Positions 36,945-45,835 are shown, counted from the first letter of the stretch. The stretch: DNA of 64,000 nucleotides from an uncultured Planctomyces sp. (GCA_937904325.1 CALGTK010000107.1:30980-94979), one strand, 5' to 3'. The notes: generated from the letters alone by a model not told the origin. Made by a program: numbers and translations.

Positions 36945-38651
36945 TCACGGTTTCTTCTGAAGAACCTGCTCTGCCGTGAGGTCTACCCATTCGGTCTCGA
37001 CGTTTGCTTCAGCTTCGTTCTTGGAAGCGCCTTCTCTCCATGAATGGAGTCTTGCGTGCAGTCGGGTCTTCTCTTTGTTAATCGCGCTCTTCTTCAGTTT
37101 CTGATTCAACTCCGTCAAGAGTGCCGCTTTCTGAGTTTCAAGGTCGGACGGATTGTCTTCTTCCAGTTGGGCCAGCTTCTTTCGAAAGCCGTCCTTCGCC
37201 TGGCTGCTGTGTCGGTCCATCGTCTTGTAGAGAGCCTCGCGAACCTGTTCGGCCGTACCACCATCGACTTCCTCAACATAATCTCGGAGGATTGCGTCCA
37301 TCTCCGAAACTTTTTCGAGCATGGAACCCCGAAGATCGTTTTGCTCGCGATAGTCTTTCCTGATGTTAAAGAGCTTGATTTCTCCCGAATTGAGGTGTCT
37401 CATCATCTTATAGTCGCCGATGATGATCGAACTGATCGGCGGGTGATAATGACACGGATAATGGTGAATAATCCCCGGTGCGGCGCGGTTCACTTTCCCC
37501 TGATTCCCGTTGACGAATACGTCCCGCAGGCTGCCACCATCGACGCCTTTGGGGAGTGGAGCCTTGCTGCCGCTCAGGTCGTGAAAAGTTGGCAGAAAGT
37601 CCCATTGCACGATCGGCACATCGCATTGTGAGCCCGCTTTGATGCCGGGACCGGCAATAACGGTCGGGACGCGAATGCCCCCTTCGTAGATGGAGCGTTT
37701 GCCTTCCTGAAGCGGACCGTTGAAACGACGGTTCTCACCGTCGACCTTTTCCCTTCGAGAATGCCCGCCGCCATTGTCCGACGTAAAGATGATGTAGGTG
37801 TTGTCGAGTTCCTCTTTGTCATCCAGCACGTCTATGAGAGCGCCAACGTTCATGTCCATCTCTTCGATCATCGCCGCGTAGATGACGTTACGGTGGACGC
37901 TGGATTTTTCGACGTCGATGTCTTTCGTGTCACGTCCTTCTTCGATCCATCGCTTCTTATTTCGCTCGAATGCCTCTTTGGTCGCCAGGTGTGGAATATG
38001 GGCTGCGTAGTGAGAGACCATCAGGAAGAATGGTTGTTCGCCAGCGTATTTATTCACAAAAGCGACCGAATCTTTTCGCAGCGAGCGCATTCGCTTGGGG
38101 TTGTCGGCAGGAAACGGAGTCTTCTTTTTCACGTCCCAATACGAACCGTGACCGTTGCCATTGCCGCCGGGCTCGCCGGGAAGCTCGTCGGTCACGTCGT
38201 AGCCAGCGTCTTCGAAACGTCCCAGAGCACTCGCGCCTTTGCCGAACATCGCTGTGATGTAGTTCTGGCCCGAATCCTTAAACATCTCCCCCAGCGTCGT
38301 TTCGTCGTCGTAGCCATCGGGACGCTGGTAGTGGGAAAGCACATCAAAAACGTTGCGGTATTGTGTACGAGCTGGGGTCATGCCGAGCTGGATGCTGATG
38401 CGGGATCCTGTGCAGGTCGGAGTCGGAGCGTAAGCCGCCGTGAACCGTGAACCCAGTTTGGCCAGACGCTCCAGTCCCGGTGTCTGGATAAAATCGTGCT
38501 TCGTGCTCGGCTCAGCATCCATCATCTGGACGGACGTATCCGCATAGCCGAGGTCGTCGGTGTAGATCAGGATAAAGTTGGGTTCTTTGGCAATGGAGTG
38601 TTGTGTGCTCAGGACGAGCAGTAGTATCAGAAATATGATTTTGGCTTTCAT
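36945..38651 (-). CDS. Sulfatase-family protein with atypical CTGSR motif
   Basis: Sulfatase-fold protein of about 568 residues, signal MKAKIIFLILLLVLSTQHSIA. TDDLGYADTSVQMMD, SHYAAHIPH, FTSDNGGGHS and EGGIRVPTV place it with its tandem neighbours. The formylglycine motif is CTGSR (C80; Gly where Pro or Ala is expected) and the Lys/His motif is FGKGA (K138, His absent), so both hallmark motifs deviate. The C-terminal 110 residues are helical and charged (LDRHSSQ to QVLQKKP). The ATG at 38651 has GAGGAACC upstream and starts a clean signal, whereas the frame is open to 38708. It lies 53 nt after the stop of the sulfatase at 38705. Confidence 0.88.
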   Translation of the reverse strand: MKAKIIFLILLLVLSTQHSIAKEPNFILIYTDDLGYADTSVQMMDAEPSTKHDFIQTPGLERLAKLGSRFTAAYAPTPTCTGSRISIQLGMTPARTQYRNVFDVLSHYQRPDGYDDETTLGEMFKDSGQNYITAMFGKGASALGRFEDAGYDVTDELPGEPGGNGNGHGSYWDVKKKTPFPADNPKRMRSLRKDSVAFVNKYAGEQPFFLMVSHYAAHIPHLATKEAFERNKKRWIEEGRDTKDIDVEKSSVHRNVIYAAMIEEMDMNVGALIDVLDDKEELDNTYIIFTSDNGGGHSRREKVDGENRRFNGPLQEGKRSIYEGGIRVPTVIAGPGIKAGSQCDVPIVQWDFLPTFHDLSGSKAPLPKGVDGGSLRDVFVNGNQGKVNRAAPGIIHHYPCHYHPPISSIIIGDYKMMRHLNSGEIKLFNIRKDYREQNDLRGSMLEKVSEMDAILRDYVEEVDGGTAEQVREALYKTMDRHSSQAKDGFRKKLAQLEEDNPSDLETQKAALLTELNQKLKKSAINKEKTRLHARLHSWREGASKNEAEANVETEWVDLTAEQVLQKKP

Positions 38652-38704
38652 GGTTCCTCTATTCGAAAGTTGGATAATCCCGGTTGTCGTCCATTTACGT
38701 GGGC

Positions 38705-40291
38705 TCAATTTCGATCCGCCGTTCCACGTTTCTCGTGCATTTGAATCAGCTCCGTAGAACGCTTGAGCTGACGGTCCTGAAAATCGACGTGGTTTTGTGA
38801 GACATCGACTTTGAACGCCTTTTGCTTGTTGTCCGGATCCGCGGCGAGTTCCGCTTTCAGTCTTGCGAGCCGTTTCCTGCCATTTTCGATCCAGCCGCCT
38901 TCCAGCAATTCCACATAGTTGCGGCGAATGAGCGTTACAGTCTCGGCATCGACAGAATCCAGATAGTCGCTGCGTAGTCGGTCGAGTTCCTTAACCAGTT
39001 CGGGCATTTGTTTTGACAGATCGTGTTTTTCTGTGATGTCATTCGTGACGTCGAACAACTCAACATTCAGGCTGTCGAGGTCCTTACGAAGCTTGAAGTT
39101 GCCTCGGCGAATGACCGATTCGGGCTCGCCGGTGTGCCAGGGAAAATGAAACACCAGTGCTTCTGTATTCCGTTCAACGGTGCCCTTGTTTCCATTCTCA
39201 AAGACATCTCGCAGACTACCTCCGTCCAGATCGGCAGGCAGAGGCCTCGTTCCTCCAGCAAGGTCATAAAACGTCTGCAGAAAATCCCACTGCACGACCG
39301 GCACATCGCAATAGCTGCCGCTTTTAATACCGGGGCCGCGAACAAAGGACGGCATGCGAATACCGCCTTCGTATAGACTGCCTTTGCCACCTTTGAGAGG
39401 AGCATTACCTCGGAAGCCACCACCATTATCAGAGGTCAGGATCACGTAGGTATTGTCGGCGATGCCGAGCTGATAGATCGCATCAAGCAAGGTCCCCGTG
39501 GCTCGATCCACATCATCCAGCATCGCTGCATAGTTGATGATCCAACCATGGTTGTAAGTCGCGATGGAAATGTCTTCTTCCGGCGTGTCGTCCTGTTTGC
39601 CGTACTTCCTGCCTTTGGGCAGTTTCTTGTATTTCTCGCGGGTTTCTTTCAACGAGTCGTGCCAGATATGCATCGCGTAGTGCGAAAGCTGCAGGTAGAA
39701 AGGCTTCTCCGCGGCGACCTGATCTTTCATGAACTGAATACTGTTGTCCGTCAACGAAAAGATACGCTTCGGATCGCCATCGGGAAGATGCGTCATGCGA
39801 TCATCGTCAAAGTCTCCTGGACCATTACCATTCGGTCCGTCTGTCACGTCATAGCCTGCTTCGGTCGGCTTGATACTTTCGTTGTGCCACTTACCGAAGT
39901 GAGCCGTCCTGTAATCAGGGTTAGCTTTCTTGAGAGAAAGTGGAATGGTTATCTGCCCCATGTATTGCTTCTTCGCTTCCACAGCAGAGAGAACCGTGTA
40001 ACGAAGTCGACTGGGAGTCATTCCGTGCAGCAGACTGTTCCGCGAAGGTGCGCACAGTGCGGATGGCGAGTAGCAGGAAGAGAGAACCATCCCATCTTTG
40101 GCGATTCGTTCGATATTGGGAGTTTGGTAGTAATCGCTTCGAGTATCCGGCCGTCCCTTGATCATCTCGACCGACGTCTCCGCCCAGCCAAGATCGTCGA
40201 CATAGACAACAACGAAGTTCGGTGGTGTTGCAGCCGACGAAGTCGAAGCCAGAAGTGCGATTACGGATAGAATGCAGGTGCTTCGTTTCAT
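38705..40291 (-). CDS. Secreted sulfatase, canonical motifs
   Basis: A 528-residue sulfatase, signal MKRSTCILSVIALLASTSSA. It shares the VDDLGWAETSVEMI, SHYAMHIWHD and LTSDNGGGFRG segments with the neighbouring paralogues but keeps the full catalytic set: CAPSR (C80) and FGKWHNES. It may therefore be the least diverged member of the tandem array. The tail from about residue 440 is helical with YLDSVDAETVTLIRRNYVELLEGG. It begins 92 nt after the FecR-like gene's stop, and the 40321 palindrome fills that gap. Confidence 0.93.
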   Translation of the reverse strand: MKRSTCILSVIALLASTSSAATPPNFVVVYVDDLGWAETSVEMIKGRPDTRSDYYQTPNIERIAKDGMVLSSCYSPSALCAPSRNSLLHGMTPSRLRYTVLSAVEAKKQYMGQITIPLSLKKANPDYRTAHFGKWHNESIKPTEAGYDVTDGPNGNGPGDFDDDRMTHLPDGDPKRIFSLTDNSIQFMKDQVAAEKPFYLQLSHYAMHIWHDSLKETREKYKKLPKGRKYGKQDDTPEEDISIATYNHGWIINYAAMLDDVDRATGTLLDAIYQLGIADNTYVILTSDNGGGFRGNAPLKGGKGSLYEGGIRMPSFVRGPGIKSGSYCDVPVVQWDFLQTFYDLAGGTRPLPADLDGGSLRDVFENGNKGTVERNTEALVFHFPWHTGEPESVIRRGNFKLRKDLDSLNVELFDVTNDITEKHDLSKQMPELVKELDRLRSDYLDSVDAETVTLIRRNYVELLEGGWIENGRKRLARLKAELAADPDNKQKAFKVDVSQNHVDFQDRQLKRSTELIQMHEKRGTADRN

Positions 40292-40320
40292 TCGGTGTTC
40301 TTCATGGATTCAGTGTTTGT

Positions 40321-40380
40321 GGAAACCCGACGCGTGAGCGAGGGACTCACACGAATCCCTCACTCACGCGGCGGGTTACC
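40321..40380. repeat. Planctomycete interspersed palindrome, copy 2
   Basis: The best copy of the element: 60 nt forming an inverted repeat with arms of about 26 nt, from GGAAACCCGACGCGTGAGCG on the left to CACTCACGCGGCGGGTTACC on the right, with only a few mismatches. Translated across, it gives NPTRERG and LTRRVT, the known planctomycete signature. Its position between the FecR-like stop (40383) and the sulfatase start (40291) suggests a hairpin terminator or attenuator separating the regulator from the sulfatase array. Confidence 0.8.
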
Positions 40381-40382
40381 AT

Positions 40383-41747
40383 CTATTCTTCTGCTTCGAT
40401 CAAGACGCGAATCTGATCGAGATGACCGGGGTTTTCCTGCAGTTCAACAAAGAGCGTGCGGCGGTCAGCCGCCAGGATGAGACTATCGAACCCCTTTCGC
40501 AGATCACCTTCCGGACGCGGTTCGATGGTCCGCGGCGTTGGGTAGGACACATCTGGAAGGCCAAAGACAGCCTCCGATTCTTTCAACAATCGGTTCATGG
40601 TGATCACACCGACGATTGGATTAGCAAAAGTGAGCTGACCGCGAACGCTGCGCCTTCGGTTAGGGTTCTTCCCTTCCGGGTAAGCGTCCAGCTGCAGCAG
40701 ATAGCTCGTCAATCGCCGCCCGGATGGCAGTACAGGCTTATCTCGATAATCAGTCCTGGCGTATTCCCCTGGATCGACCATATCCACTCGTATGGCTTCT
40801 TCTGGAATGAAACCGGTACGTTCGGGAAACACCACGATGTGCTCATTATCTTCATAGTTGCCAGGATGGAAGTCGGGGCCGGGCGAGACAAAGCGCATGG
40901 AGCCCGTTGTCTGGAGCACCCCGGAATTGACCGGCCATGCGTTCTCAAAAGGAGCGACTTCGTAGTGCGTCGAATCAATCGTTGACGATTGCTCTAACGC
41001 ACGGACAGCCTGCCCTTCGTGGACCAGCGTTGGCTCGCTTGATGTCGAGCCATTTCTACTGACAGAGACCTCGCCCTCAAACACACACACGTCCGTTGTT
41101 CCGTCGTTTCCAACAGAAACTCCAAATGCGGTCCCCAGATCGACAACGTGCGCAGTGTCCGTATCCACCACAAAGCCAATGGCCGATTCCGGAATTGTCG
41201 CCGTGACAACGCCACGCTGTAGCACCACTCGCATCTTATTGACGACGTCGATCTTTGCCGGCCCTTCAACCGCGAGGCTCGCTCCATTAACAAAGTCCAG
41301 CCGAATAACACCACGCAGCAGAGTTAGATGACCAGCTGCAATGCTTTCACCCGGCTGGATGGCAACGTTTTCTGCCCGGTAGGCACCGACAGAATCTGCC
41401 ACAACGGCGATTCGCCGGAGATCGACTGGGTTCTGCACGGGGCTCACCGGCAACAACAAGAAGACTCCGCCAGCGAGCATCACCACTACAGCAGCCAGTG
41501 CCACAACTTCAAACCGCAGACGCCGGATGACGCCGTCCTTTACACCCGCGTCAGGCTCAGACGGTCGAATCGAGTCGAAAGGAAGAGACGTGGGGAGAGC
41601 CGTCTCGATCGAGCGATACTCGACCAGAAGCTGGCGTAATTGACTGCTCTCGCGCAGCCGGGCTTCCAGTTCGAGGAATTCCGCATCGGTCAGACTCCCC
41701 GTGCAGTAGCCGTTCACCAGCTCAAGATCACGTTGCTCAGTGCTCAT
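40383..41747 (-). CDS. FecR-like membrane-anchored regulator
   Basis: FecR-family protein of 454 residues. An N-terminal cytoplasmic segment (about 1-75, with ELVNGYCTGSLTDAEF, an anti-sigma-like helix) is followed by a single transmembrane helix VVALAAVVVMLAGGVFLLLPV (about 80-100) and an extracytoplasmic FecR domain: LLRGVIRLDFVNGASLAVEGPAKIDV, RVVLQRGVVTATIPESAIGFVVDT and LGTAFGVSVG. The C-terminal 200 residues form an additional beta-rich domain of unknown type (YLLQLDAYPEG, VRGQLTFANPIVGVI). It is coupled to the sigma factor by an ATGA overlap and is likely its anti-sigma factor or signal receiver, sensing substrate outside the cytoplasm. Confidence 0.87.
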   Translation of the reverse strand: MSTEQRDLELVNGYCTGSLTDAEFLELEARLRESSQLRQLLVEYRSIETALPTSLPFDSIRPSEPDAGVKDGVIRRLRFEVVALAAVVVMLAGGVFLLLPVSPVQNPVDLRRIAVVADSVGAYRAENVAIQPGESIAAGHLTLLRGVIRLDFVNGASLAVEGPAKIDVVNKMRVVLQRGVVTATIPESAIGFVVDTDTAHVVDLGTAFGVSVGNDGTTDVCVFEGEVSVSRNGSTSSEPTLVHEGQAVRALEQSSTIDSTHYEVAPFENAWPVNSGVLQTTGSMRFVSPGPDFHPGNYEDNEHIVVFPERTGFIPEEAIRVDMVDPGEYARTDYRDKPVLPSGRRLTSYLLQLDAYPEGKNPNRRRSVRGQLTFANPIVGVITMNRLLKESEAVFGLPDVSYPTPRTIEPRPEGDLRKGFDSLILAADRRTLFVELQENPGHLDQIRVLIEAEE

Positions 41748-42298
41748 GTCAGGCCTTCCGTAACGGTGGCACTAAGCTTTGACTGAACGCAAGCGGCAAG
41801 TCGGTTCCGAATGCGCGCCAGCGCCTTGTACAGGCCCGTCGGAGTTCTTCCGACCTTGTCGGCAACGTCTTTGATCGCGGCCCCGTCCTGGTAGACGGCT
41901 TTCGCAAGCTCCAACTGAGCCGGTTCAAGATTCGCCACACACTCCCGAAGCAGTCGTATTCGCTGGTCCTGAGTGGCGATGGCACTTTCCGCCGTATTGG
42001 CCAGGAGTTCGAAAACGTCATCACTAAACCGCAGTCGATCCGTCGCCCGCCGTCGGCGGTACTTCAGAACTTCATAGCGGGCAATCATGAACGCCCAATT
42101 GAGGAACCCAGACTCAGCACTCTGGTCAAACTGCGAGAACTTCCGCCACAGGACAACGCTCGACTCCTGCATCACCTCATCGACGCCTTCCCAGGTCGGC
42201 AGAAGCGACGCTACGAATGCGCGTAGATTGCCCTCAAACCTCGTATATAGCCTGAGGAAAGCCTCGTGATCGGTTGAGTTCTCCTGATTCTCGTTCAT
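41744..42298 (-). CDS. ECF sigma factor, planctomycete/Verrucomicrobium type
   Basis: Sigma-70 family factor of 184 residues containing region 2 (VDEVMQESSVVLWRKFSQFD and FLNWAFMIARYEVLKYRRR) and region 4 (LEPAQLELAKAVYQDGAAIKDVADKVGRTPTGLYKALARIRNRL), with no region 3, as in extracytoplasmic-function sigmas. ATG 42298 is chosen over an upstream TTG at 42352. It overlaps the FecR-like gene by ATGA and probably controls the sulfatase array downstream of that gene, possibly also more distant parts of the island. An inverted-repeat pair lies in the 150 nt upstream. Confidence 0.9.
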   Translation of the reverse strand: MNENQENSTDHEAFLRLYTRFEGNLRAFVASLLPTWEGVDEVMQESSVVLWRKFSQFDQSAESGFLNWAFMIARYEVLKYRRRRATDRLRFSDDVFELLANTAESAIATQDQRIRLLRECVANLEPAQLELAKAVYQDGAAIKDVADKVGRTPTGLYKALARIRNRLAACVQSKLSATVTEGLT

Positions 42299-42380
42299 GT
42301 CAGAGGGATACTCCGAGCCACCAGGAAATTGCCCGGATGAAACTTGAGCCAATTCAGGATTCGCCGTATTTCACTGACAA

Positions 42381-42412
42381 TGTCACGTGACAAACAGCAC
42401 TGTAAAGTACTG
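42381..42412. promoter_or_regulatory. Palindrome and inverted repeat upstream of sigma factor
   Basis: TGTCACGTGACA at 42381-42392 is a perfect 12-bp palindrome. Immediately beside it, 42395-42412 (CAGCACTGTAAAGTACTG) is an imperfect inverted repeat with one mismatch in seven. Both lie 83-114 nt upstream of the sigma-factor ATG and before the GH127 stop, so they are candidate operator sites for a dimeric regulator. No regulator of that kind is encoded in the window. Confidence 0.4.
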
Positions 42413-42450
42413 CCCATGACTCGTTTACGCGGGCCAATTACGGTGTTCCG

Positions 42451-44922
42451 CTACTCCTCAAATGCGACCTGCACCTCGATGATGCCGACGCTGGTGTCTT
42501 CTTTCGGTGTCATTCTGATGCGGATCGCGTCGCATTTCAGCGGGGCTGCGGGGTGGACGACGTTGTACTGGTTAGCTCGGGTGTCGTAGCGGTCAGTGGT
42601 GTAAAGCTCGAACGGCTTCCACTTACCATTCTGCTCGACTTCAAGCGACCACTCTTTAGGAAATCTGACGTCGCCTTGCCAGCGGTCCATCCAGAAAACT
42701 CCGACGCTGCGGATGTCCTTTGTTTCGTGAAAGCGTCCGATGACCCATTGGGCCTTGCCCGCCTGACCACGACTGGTCCATCGAGAGGCCTTGTTTCCGC
42801 TCGACCACTTATCGACCTGGCCATCACCGACGGCGATGATGGTGTCTTCGCCGGCCGTGTGGGATGCGGTGATCTTCTTGAAGACACTTTCTTTCGGCAG
42901 AACATGCGGATCGTAGACGGCCATGTCTGACCGTGTTGGAAACCAGACCGTCATTGACCCCGGTCCACGATTGTTCCATGCGTAGTAAGGCGTCAGCGCA
43001 ATTTTCGTGGCTTCGATATTTCCAGTTTTGTTAACAGCCTGAGCCGACACATCCGCCTGGACGAACGAGCCAGTTTCAATCCGCTTCGTCGTGAATTTAG
43101 CGACCGAAGTGACGGGCGACGTTTCAAAAAAGAGCCGCTGAGTTGCACCGCCATTGTCGACGCCCTCGGCACACATCACGAACGGGCCGCGAGTGAACGC
43201 CAATCGTCCCTTGTTTGCGACAACAGCGGGATGGCACTTGTTCAACCGCAATGGCATGGGGAGATGAAGTTCAACGCGGTCGCCGGCCTGCCATTCGCGA
43301 TCGATGGCGACGAAACCGTTTTCGATTCGGCCTTTGATTCGCTCGCCGTTGACCTTCAGTACCACTTCATCCGATGACGAATCAACGTACTGATAAAGCT
43401 CTCCGGGAACGAAGCGGTCCTGCGTCCAGGTCGGTACTCGCAACAGCATGCGGAAATTTGACGCCTGTTTCGGATTCACAGCGATGCTGATTTCACCGTC
43501 GTTGGGATAGGCCGTCTTCTGCTGAATCGCGACGTCCGTGCCGCCGATCTCGATGGAAGTCTCACTCTCGGCGTAGAACGTGATGTATAGATCATTGTCG
43601 TCGTGTGCGTAGGTCATTCCAGGAACCTGCGGCAACAGGCGAGCCATGTTCGACGGGCAGCACGCTGTACCGAACCACGGGGCTCGACCAGCCGTTCCAT
43701 GGTTGAACGGGTATTTGCCGTCCGCATCCAGCGGATTTACGTAAAAGAATTTGTTGCCTTCCAGGTTCACAGCAGCCAGCACGTTGTTCAGCAAGGCGAC
43801 TTCTGCAACATCCAGATACTTCGCGTCTTTGTGCAGCAGGAACATGCGATAGTTGAACAGCACGTTGCCGACCGCCGCACAGGTTTCGTTAAACGCGTGG
43901 CCGTTCGGCAGTTCGTATTTCGGACCGAAGCCTTCAATACCGTGAACGGCTCCCAGTCCGCCCGTGATGTGCATCCGCGTGTTGGTGATATTGCTCCAGA
44001 TATTGTCCAGAGCCTTTCCGTACCGAGCATCGCCCGTCAGTGTTCCAACATCAGCCATCGCCGAATAAAGATAGGTGGCGCGAACGGCGTGTCCGACGGC
44101 TTCTTTCTGATCAACCACTGGCGCGTGCTGCTGGGCATACGTCGGCGACATGACGCCTTCGCCGTCAGGCACGTAAGTCACCCCGCGAATTTCAAGGAAC
44201 TTTCGGGCCATGTCCAGGTAAAGCTGTTTACCGGTCACACGGTAAAGTCTGACCAGTGCGAGTTCCATTTCCTGATGCCCAGGAGCCTGACGAATCGGTT
44301 TGCCGTCGTTGTATTTCGGATCGCCTTCGAAGATGACTTTGTTGATGTGCTGAGCGCTTTTCTCGGCCACCTTGAGCAGCTTGTCTTTTCCGGTCGCCTG
44401 ATAGTAGGCGATGGCGGCTTCGTAAAGATGGCCGACGTTGTAGAGCTCGTGGCTGTGAACGATGAACTCGTAGGGCTTGTCACCCATCATGCTCTTTTCG
44501 CTACCGACGCCCGTCGTGTGAGATGGATACAGATACCCATTCTCGTGCTGAGCTCCTTCAATCACCTCAGCAATTTCGTCCAGCGTGGCTTCCAGCTCCG
44601 GATCGGCTCGAAGCTGCAGCAAGTACGCGGCACCTTCCATGACCTTGTAGAGGTCCGAATCGATGAACCGGTGTGGCCGATGGCCTTCGACTTCCCTCCC
44701 GGCCAGAAAATCCCGCGCCGCCTGAAGATGTTCAACACCCGGCTGAGTTTTTTTAAAAGCGAACGGAACCAGCGTCTTCCGCTGCGTTTCCAGCCGAGGC
44801 CGCCAGAAGTCGCTGGTAATTTTCACCTCATTGAAAGGAACCGGCTTTAAGGGATAGTCAGCCTGCGCCGTTTCAGCCCACGAAACGAAAATCAATAGAA
44901 GCAGCAGTTGTCTGGTATTCAT
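42451..44922 (-). CDS. GH127-type beta-L-arabinofuranosidase with C-terminal discoidin-like domain
   Basis: Exported glycoside hydrolase of about 823 residues, DUF1680/GH127 family. The signal is MNTRQLLLLLIFVSWAETAQA. The (alpha/alpha)6 barrel includes VEHLQAARDFLAG, GEGVMSPTYAQQHAPV and VGHAVRATYLYSAMADV; HAFNETCAAVGN and APWFGTACCPSN carry the conserved Glu and the Cys cluster that ligate zinc and form the catalytic site. The last 130 residues, with WSLEVEQNGKWKPF and CDAIRIRMTP, look like an F5/8 type C carbohydrate-binding domain. The frame is open to 45198 only because it runs into a galM remnant; ATG 44922 is the true start. It should release L-arabinofuranose from a glycan. Confidence 0.88.
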   Translation of the reverse strand: MNTRQLLLLLIFVSWAETAQADYPLKPVPFNEVKITSDFWRPRLETQRKTLVPFAFKKTQPGVEHLQAARDFLAGREVEGHRPHRFIDSDLYKVMEGAAYLLQLRADPELEATLDEIAEVIEGAQHENGYLYPSHTTGVGSEKSMMGDKPYEFIVHSHELYNVGHLYEAAIAYYQATGKDKLLKVAEKSAQHINKVIFEGDPKYNDGKPIRQAPGHQEMELALVRLYRVTGKQLYLDMARKFLEIRGVTYVPDGEGVMSPTYAQQHAPVVDQKEAVGHAVRATYLYSAMADVGTLTGDARYGKALDNIWSNITNTRMHITGGLGAVHGIEGFGPKYELPNGHAFNETCAAVGNVLFNYRMFLLHKDAKYLDVAEVALLNNVLAAVNLEGNKFFYVNPLDADGKYPFNHGTAGRAPWFGTACCPSNMARLLPQVPGMTYAHDDNDLYITFYAESETSIEIGGTDVAIQQKTAYPNDGEISIAVNPKQASNFRMLLRVPTWTQDRFVPGELYQYVDSSSDEVVLKVNGERIKGRIENGFVAIDREWQAGDRVELHLPMPLRLNKCHPAVVANKGRLAFTRGPFVMCAEGVDNGGATQRLFFETSPVTSVAKFTTKRIETGSFVQADVSAQAVNKTGNIEATKIALTPYYAWNNRGPGSMTVWFPTRSDMAVYDPHVLPKESVFKKITASHTAGEDTIIAVGDGQVDKWSSGNKASRWTSRGQAGKAQWVIGRFHETKDIRSVGVFWMDRWQGDVRFPKEWSLEVEQNGKWKPFELYTTDRYDTRANQYNVVHPAAPLKCDAIRIRMTPKEDTSVGIIEVQVAFEE

Positions 44923-44980
44923 GATCGGTATCACCCACAGCTTCTTTGTTTGACATGTATTTACGGCAGCTTTGGGACTA

Positions 44981-45216
44981 CTACCGGACGCTGAACTTGA
45001 ACGCTGTTTGCGACTTATGCTGGTCGCCGAGCATAAATATTGTTGAATGGAAGTTTGATTGATTCGGGCTGTCAGAAAGGTGCTGTGTTTCCAGACAGAA
45101 TCGACTTCGATGGACGTATGGCTGCCCGTCAGCCGTCCGTCCAGAAAATTACCACAATAGAACTGGATGCCCGGTTCGGTCGTGGGAACTTCCATCACTC
45201 GCCCTGACGTCGAATC
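44981..45216 (-). pseudogene. galM: galM (aldose 1-epimerase) 3' remnant, frameshifted
   Basis: The C-terminal 78 codons of a galactose mutarotase survive in two frames. The first reads DSTSGRVMEVPTTEPGIQFY followed by CGNFLDGRLTG, the diagnostic mutarotase segment. A frameshift near 45105 moves the match to FCLETQHLSDSPNQSNFHST and on to FKFSVR before a TAG at 44983. The remaining 270 or so codons of the gene are absent, and the piece is preceded by a TAA at 45217. It lies just upstream of the GH127 start, so it is a decayed gene, probably once part of the same sugar pathway. Confidence 0.85.
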
Positions 45217-45516
45217 TTAAACTCGCACAGCCAGCATCAGGATCAATAGCGAGTAAAAAACAATAACGAGAAAGCGAAACTTGTGCAGAGACGCGACAAT
45301 TTTGTCTGATGGTGGAACGAAATATCCAATCCCTATCGCCGCAAATCTAACGACTAGACCGATCTGGGCCGCGATCGAAGCGGCAATTTTCGTCAGCATT
45401 CCAATCAAGACGATCGCAAAGACAGGAATAAAATCTAACCCGTTTATCTTCTGCTGGCAGTCAAAGATTACCCGATCCTTGATCGAAGGATGATCCAACA
45501 GTGGTGCGATCACCAT
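45217..45516 (-). CDS. Small hydrophobic hypothetical protein
   Basis: A 99-residue frame with two or three hydrophobic segments (FIPVFAIVLIGMLTKIAASI, IGLVVRFAAIGIGYFV and FLVIVFYSLLILMLAVRV), consistent with a small inner-membrane protein. No family is recognised. The frame remains open upstream for about 13 codons, and its stop codon directly abuts the galM remnant, so it may itself be a truncated gene or a chance frame in decaying DNA. The ATG at 45516 has no strong ribosome-binding site. Confidence 0.3.
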   Translation of the reverse strand: MVIAPLLDHPSIKDRVIFDCQQKINGLDFIPVFAIVLIGMLTKIAASIAAQIGLVVRFAAIGIGYFVPPSDKIVASLHKFRFLVIVFYSLLILMLAVRV

Positions 45517-45835
45517 GGCATCAATAACGATAATCCAGCCGAAGACCTTGCCGGATCAAACAACTTGATGTTCAGTGGCGTCTTTCCTGAAACATTCCAG
45601 TAGAGACCAGCGTTGAAGAGCGTGCAGGAGCAATTTCAGTGCAGAATTGAAGCTGGATAGAATCGCTTCCCGCATCTTTGACAAGGACTTTCGATTGCGG
45701 CGACGACGTGTTCAGCGAGTCTCTGCCCTCCCGAAAAGATTGTTCTTTTTGAACTCCACACTTGAATTGAGGCAGGCTCGTGGATGGTGTGTCGCGGCGT
45801 GATGTGGCGCTACGCCGCTCGTCTTGCGTGCATGG
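45517..45835. other. Intergenic gap, 319 nt
   Basis: No gene or structured element recognised. It sits between the last sulfatase of Module C and the hydrophobic small frame, next to the galM remnant, and is probably decayed coding sequence. Confidence 0.4.

Noticed and set aside
43603..44850. Long plus-strand open frame (415 codons) inside the GH127 gene
   Set aside because: It is antisense to a convincing glycoside hydrolase, has no signal or family motif, and reflects codon bias on the opposite strand.
45217..45516. Small membrane-like frame read as the 5' part of galM
   Set aside because: Although its stop directly precedes the galM match and its last residues read LAVRV, the hydrophobic sequence upstream has no mutarotase features, so I kept it as a separate low-confidence frame.
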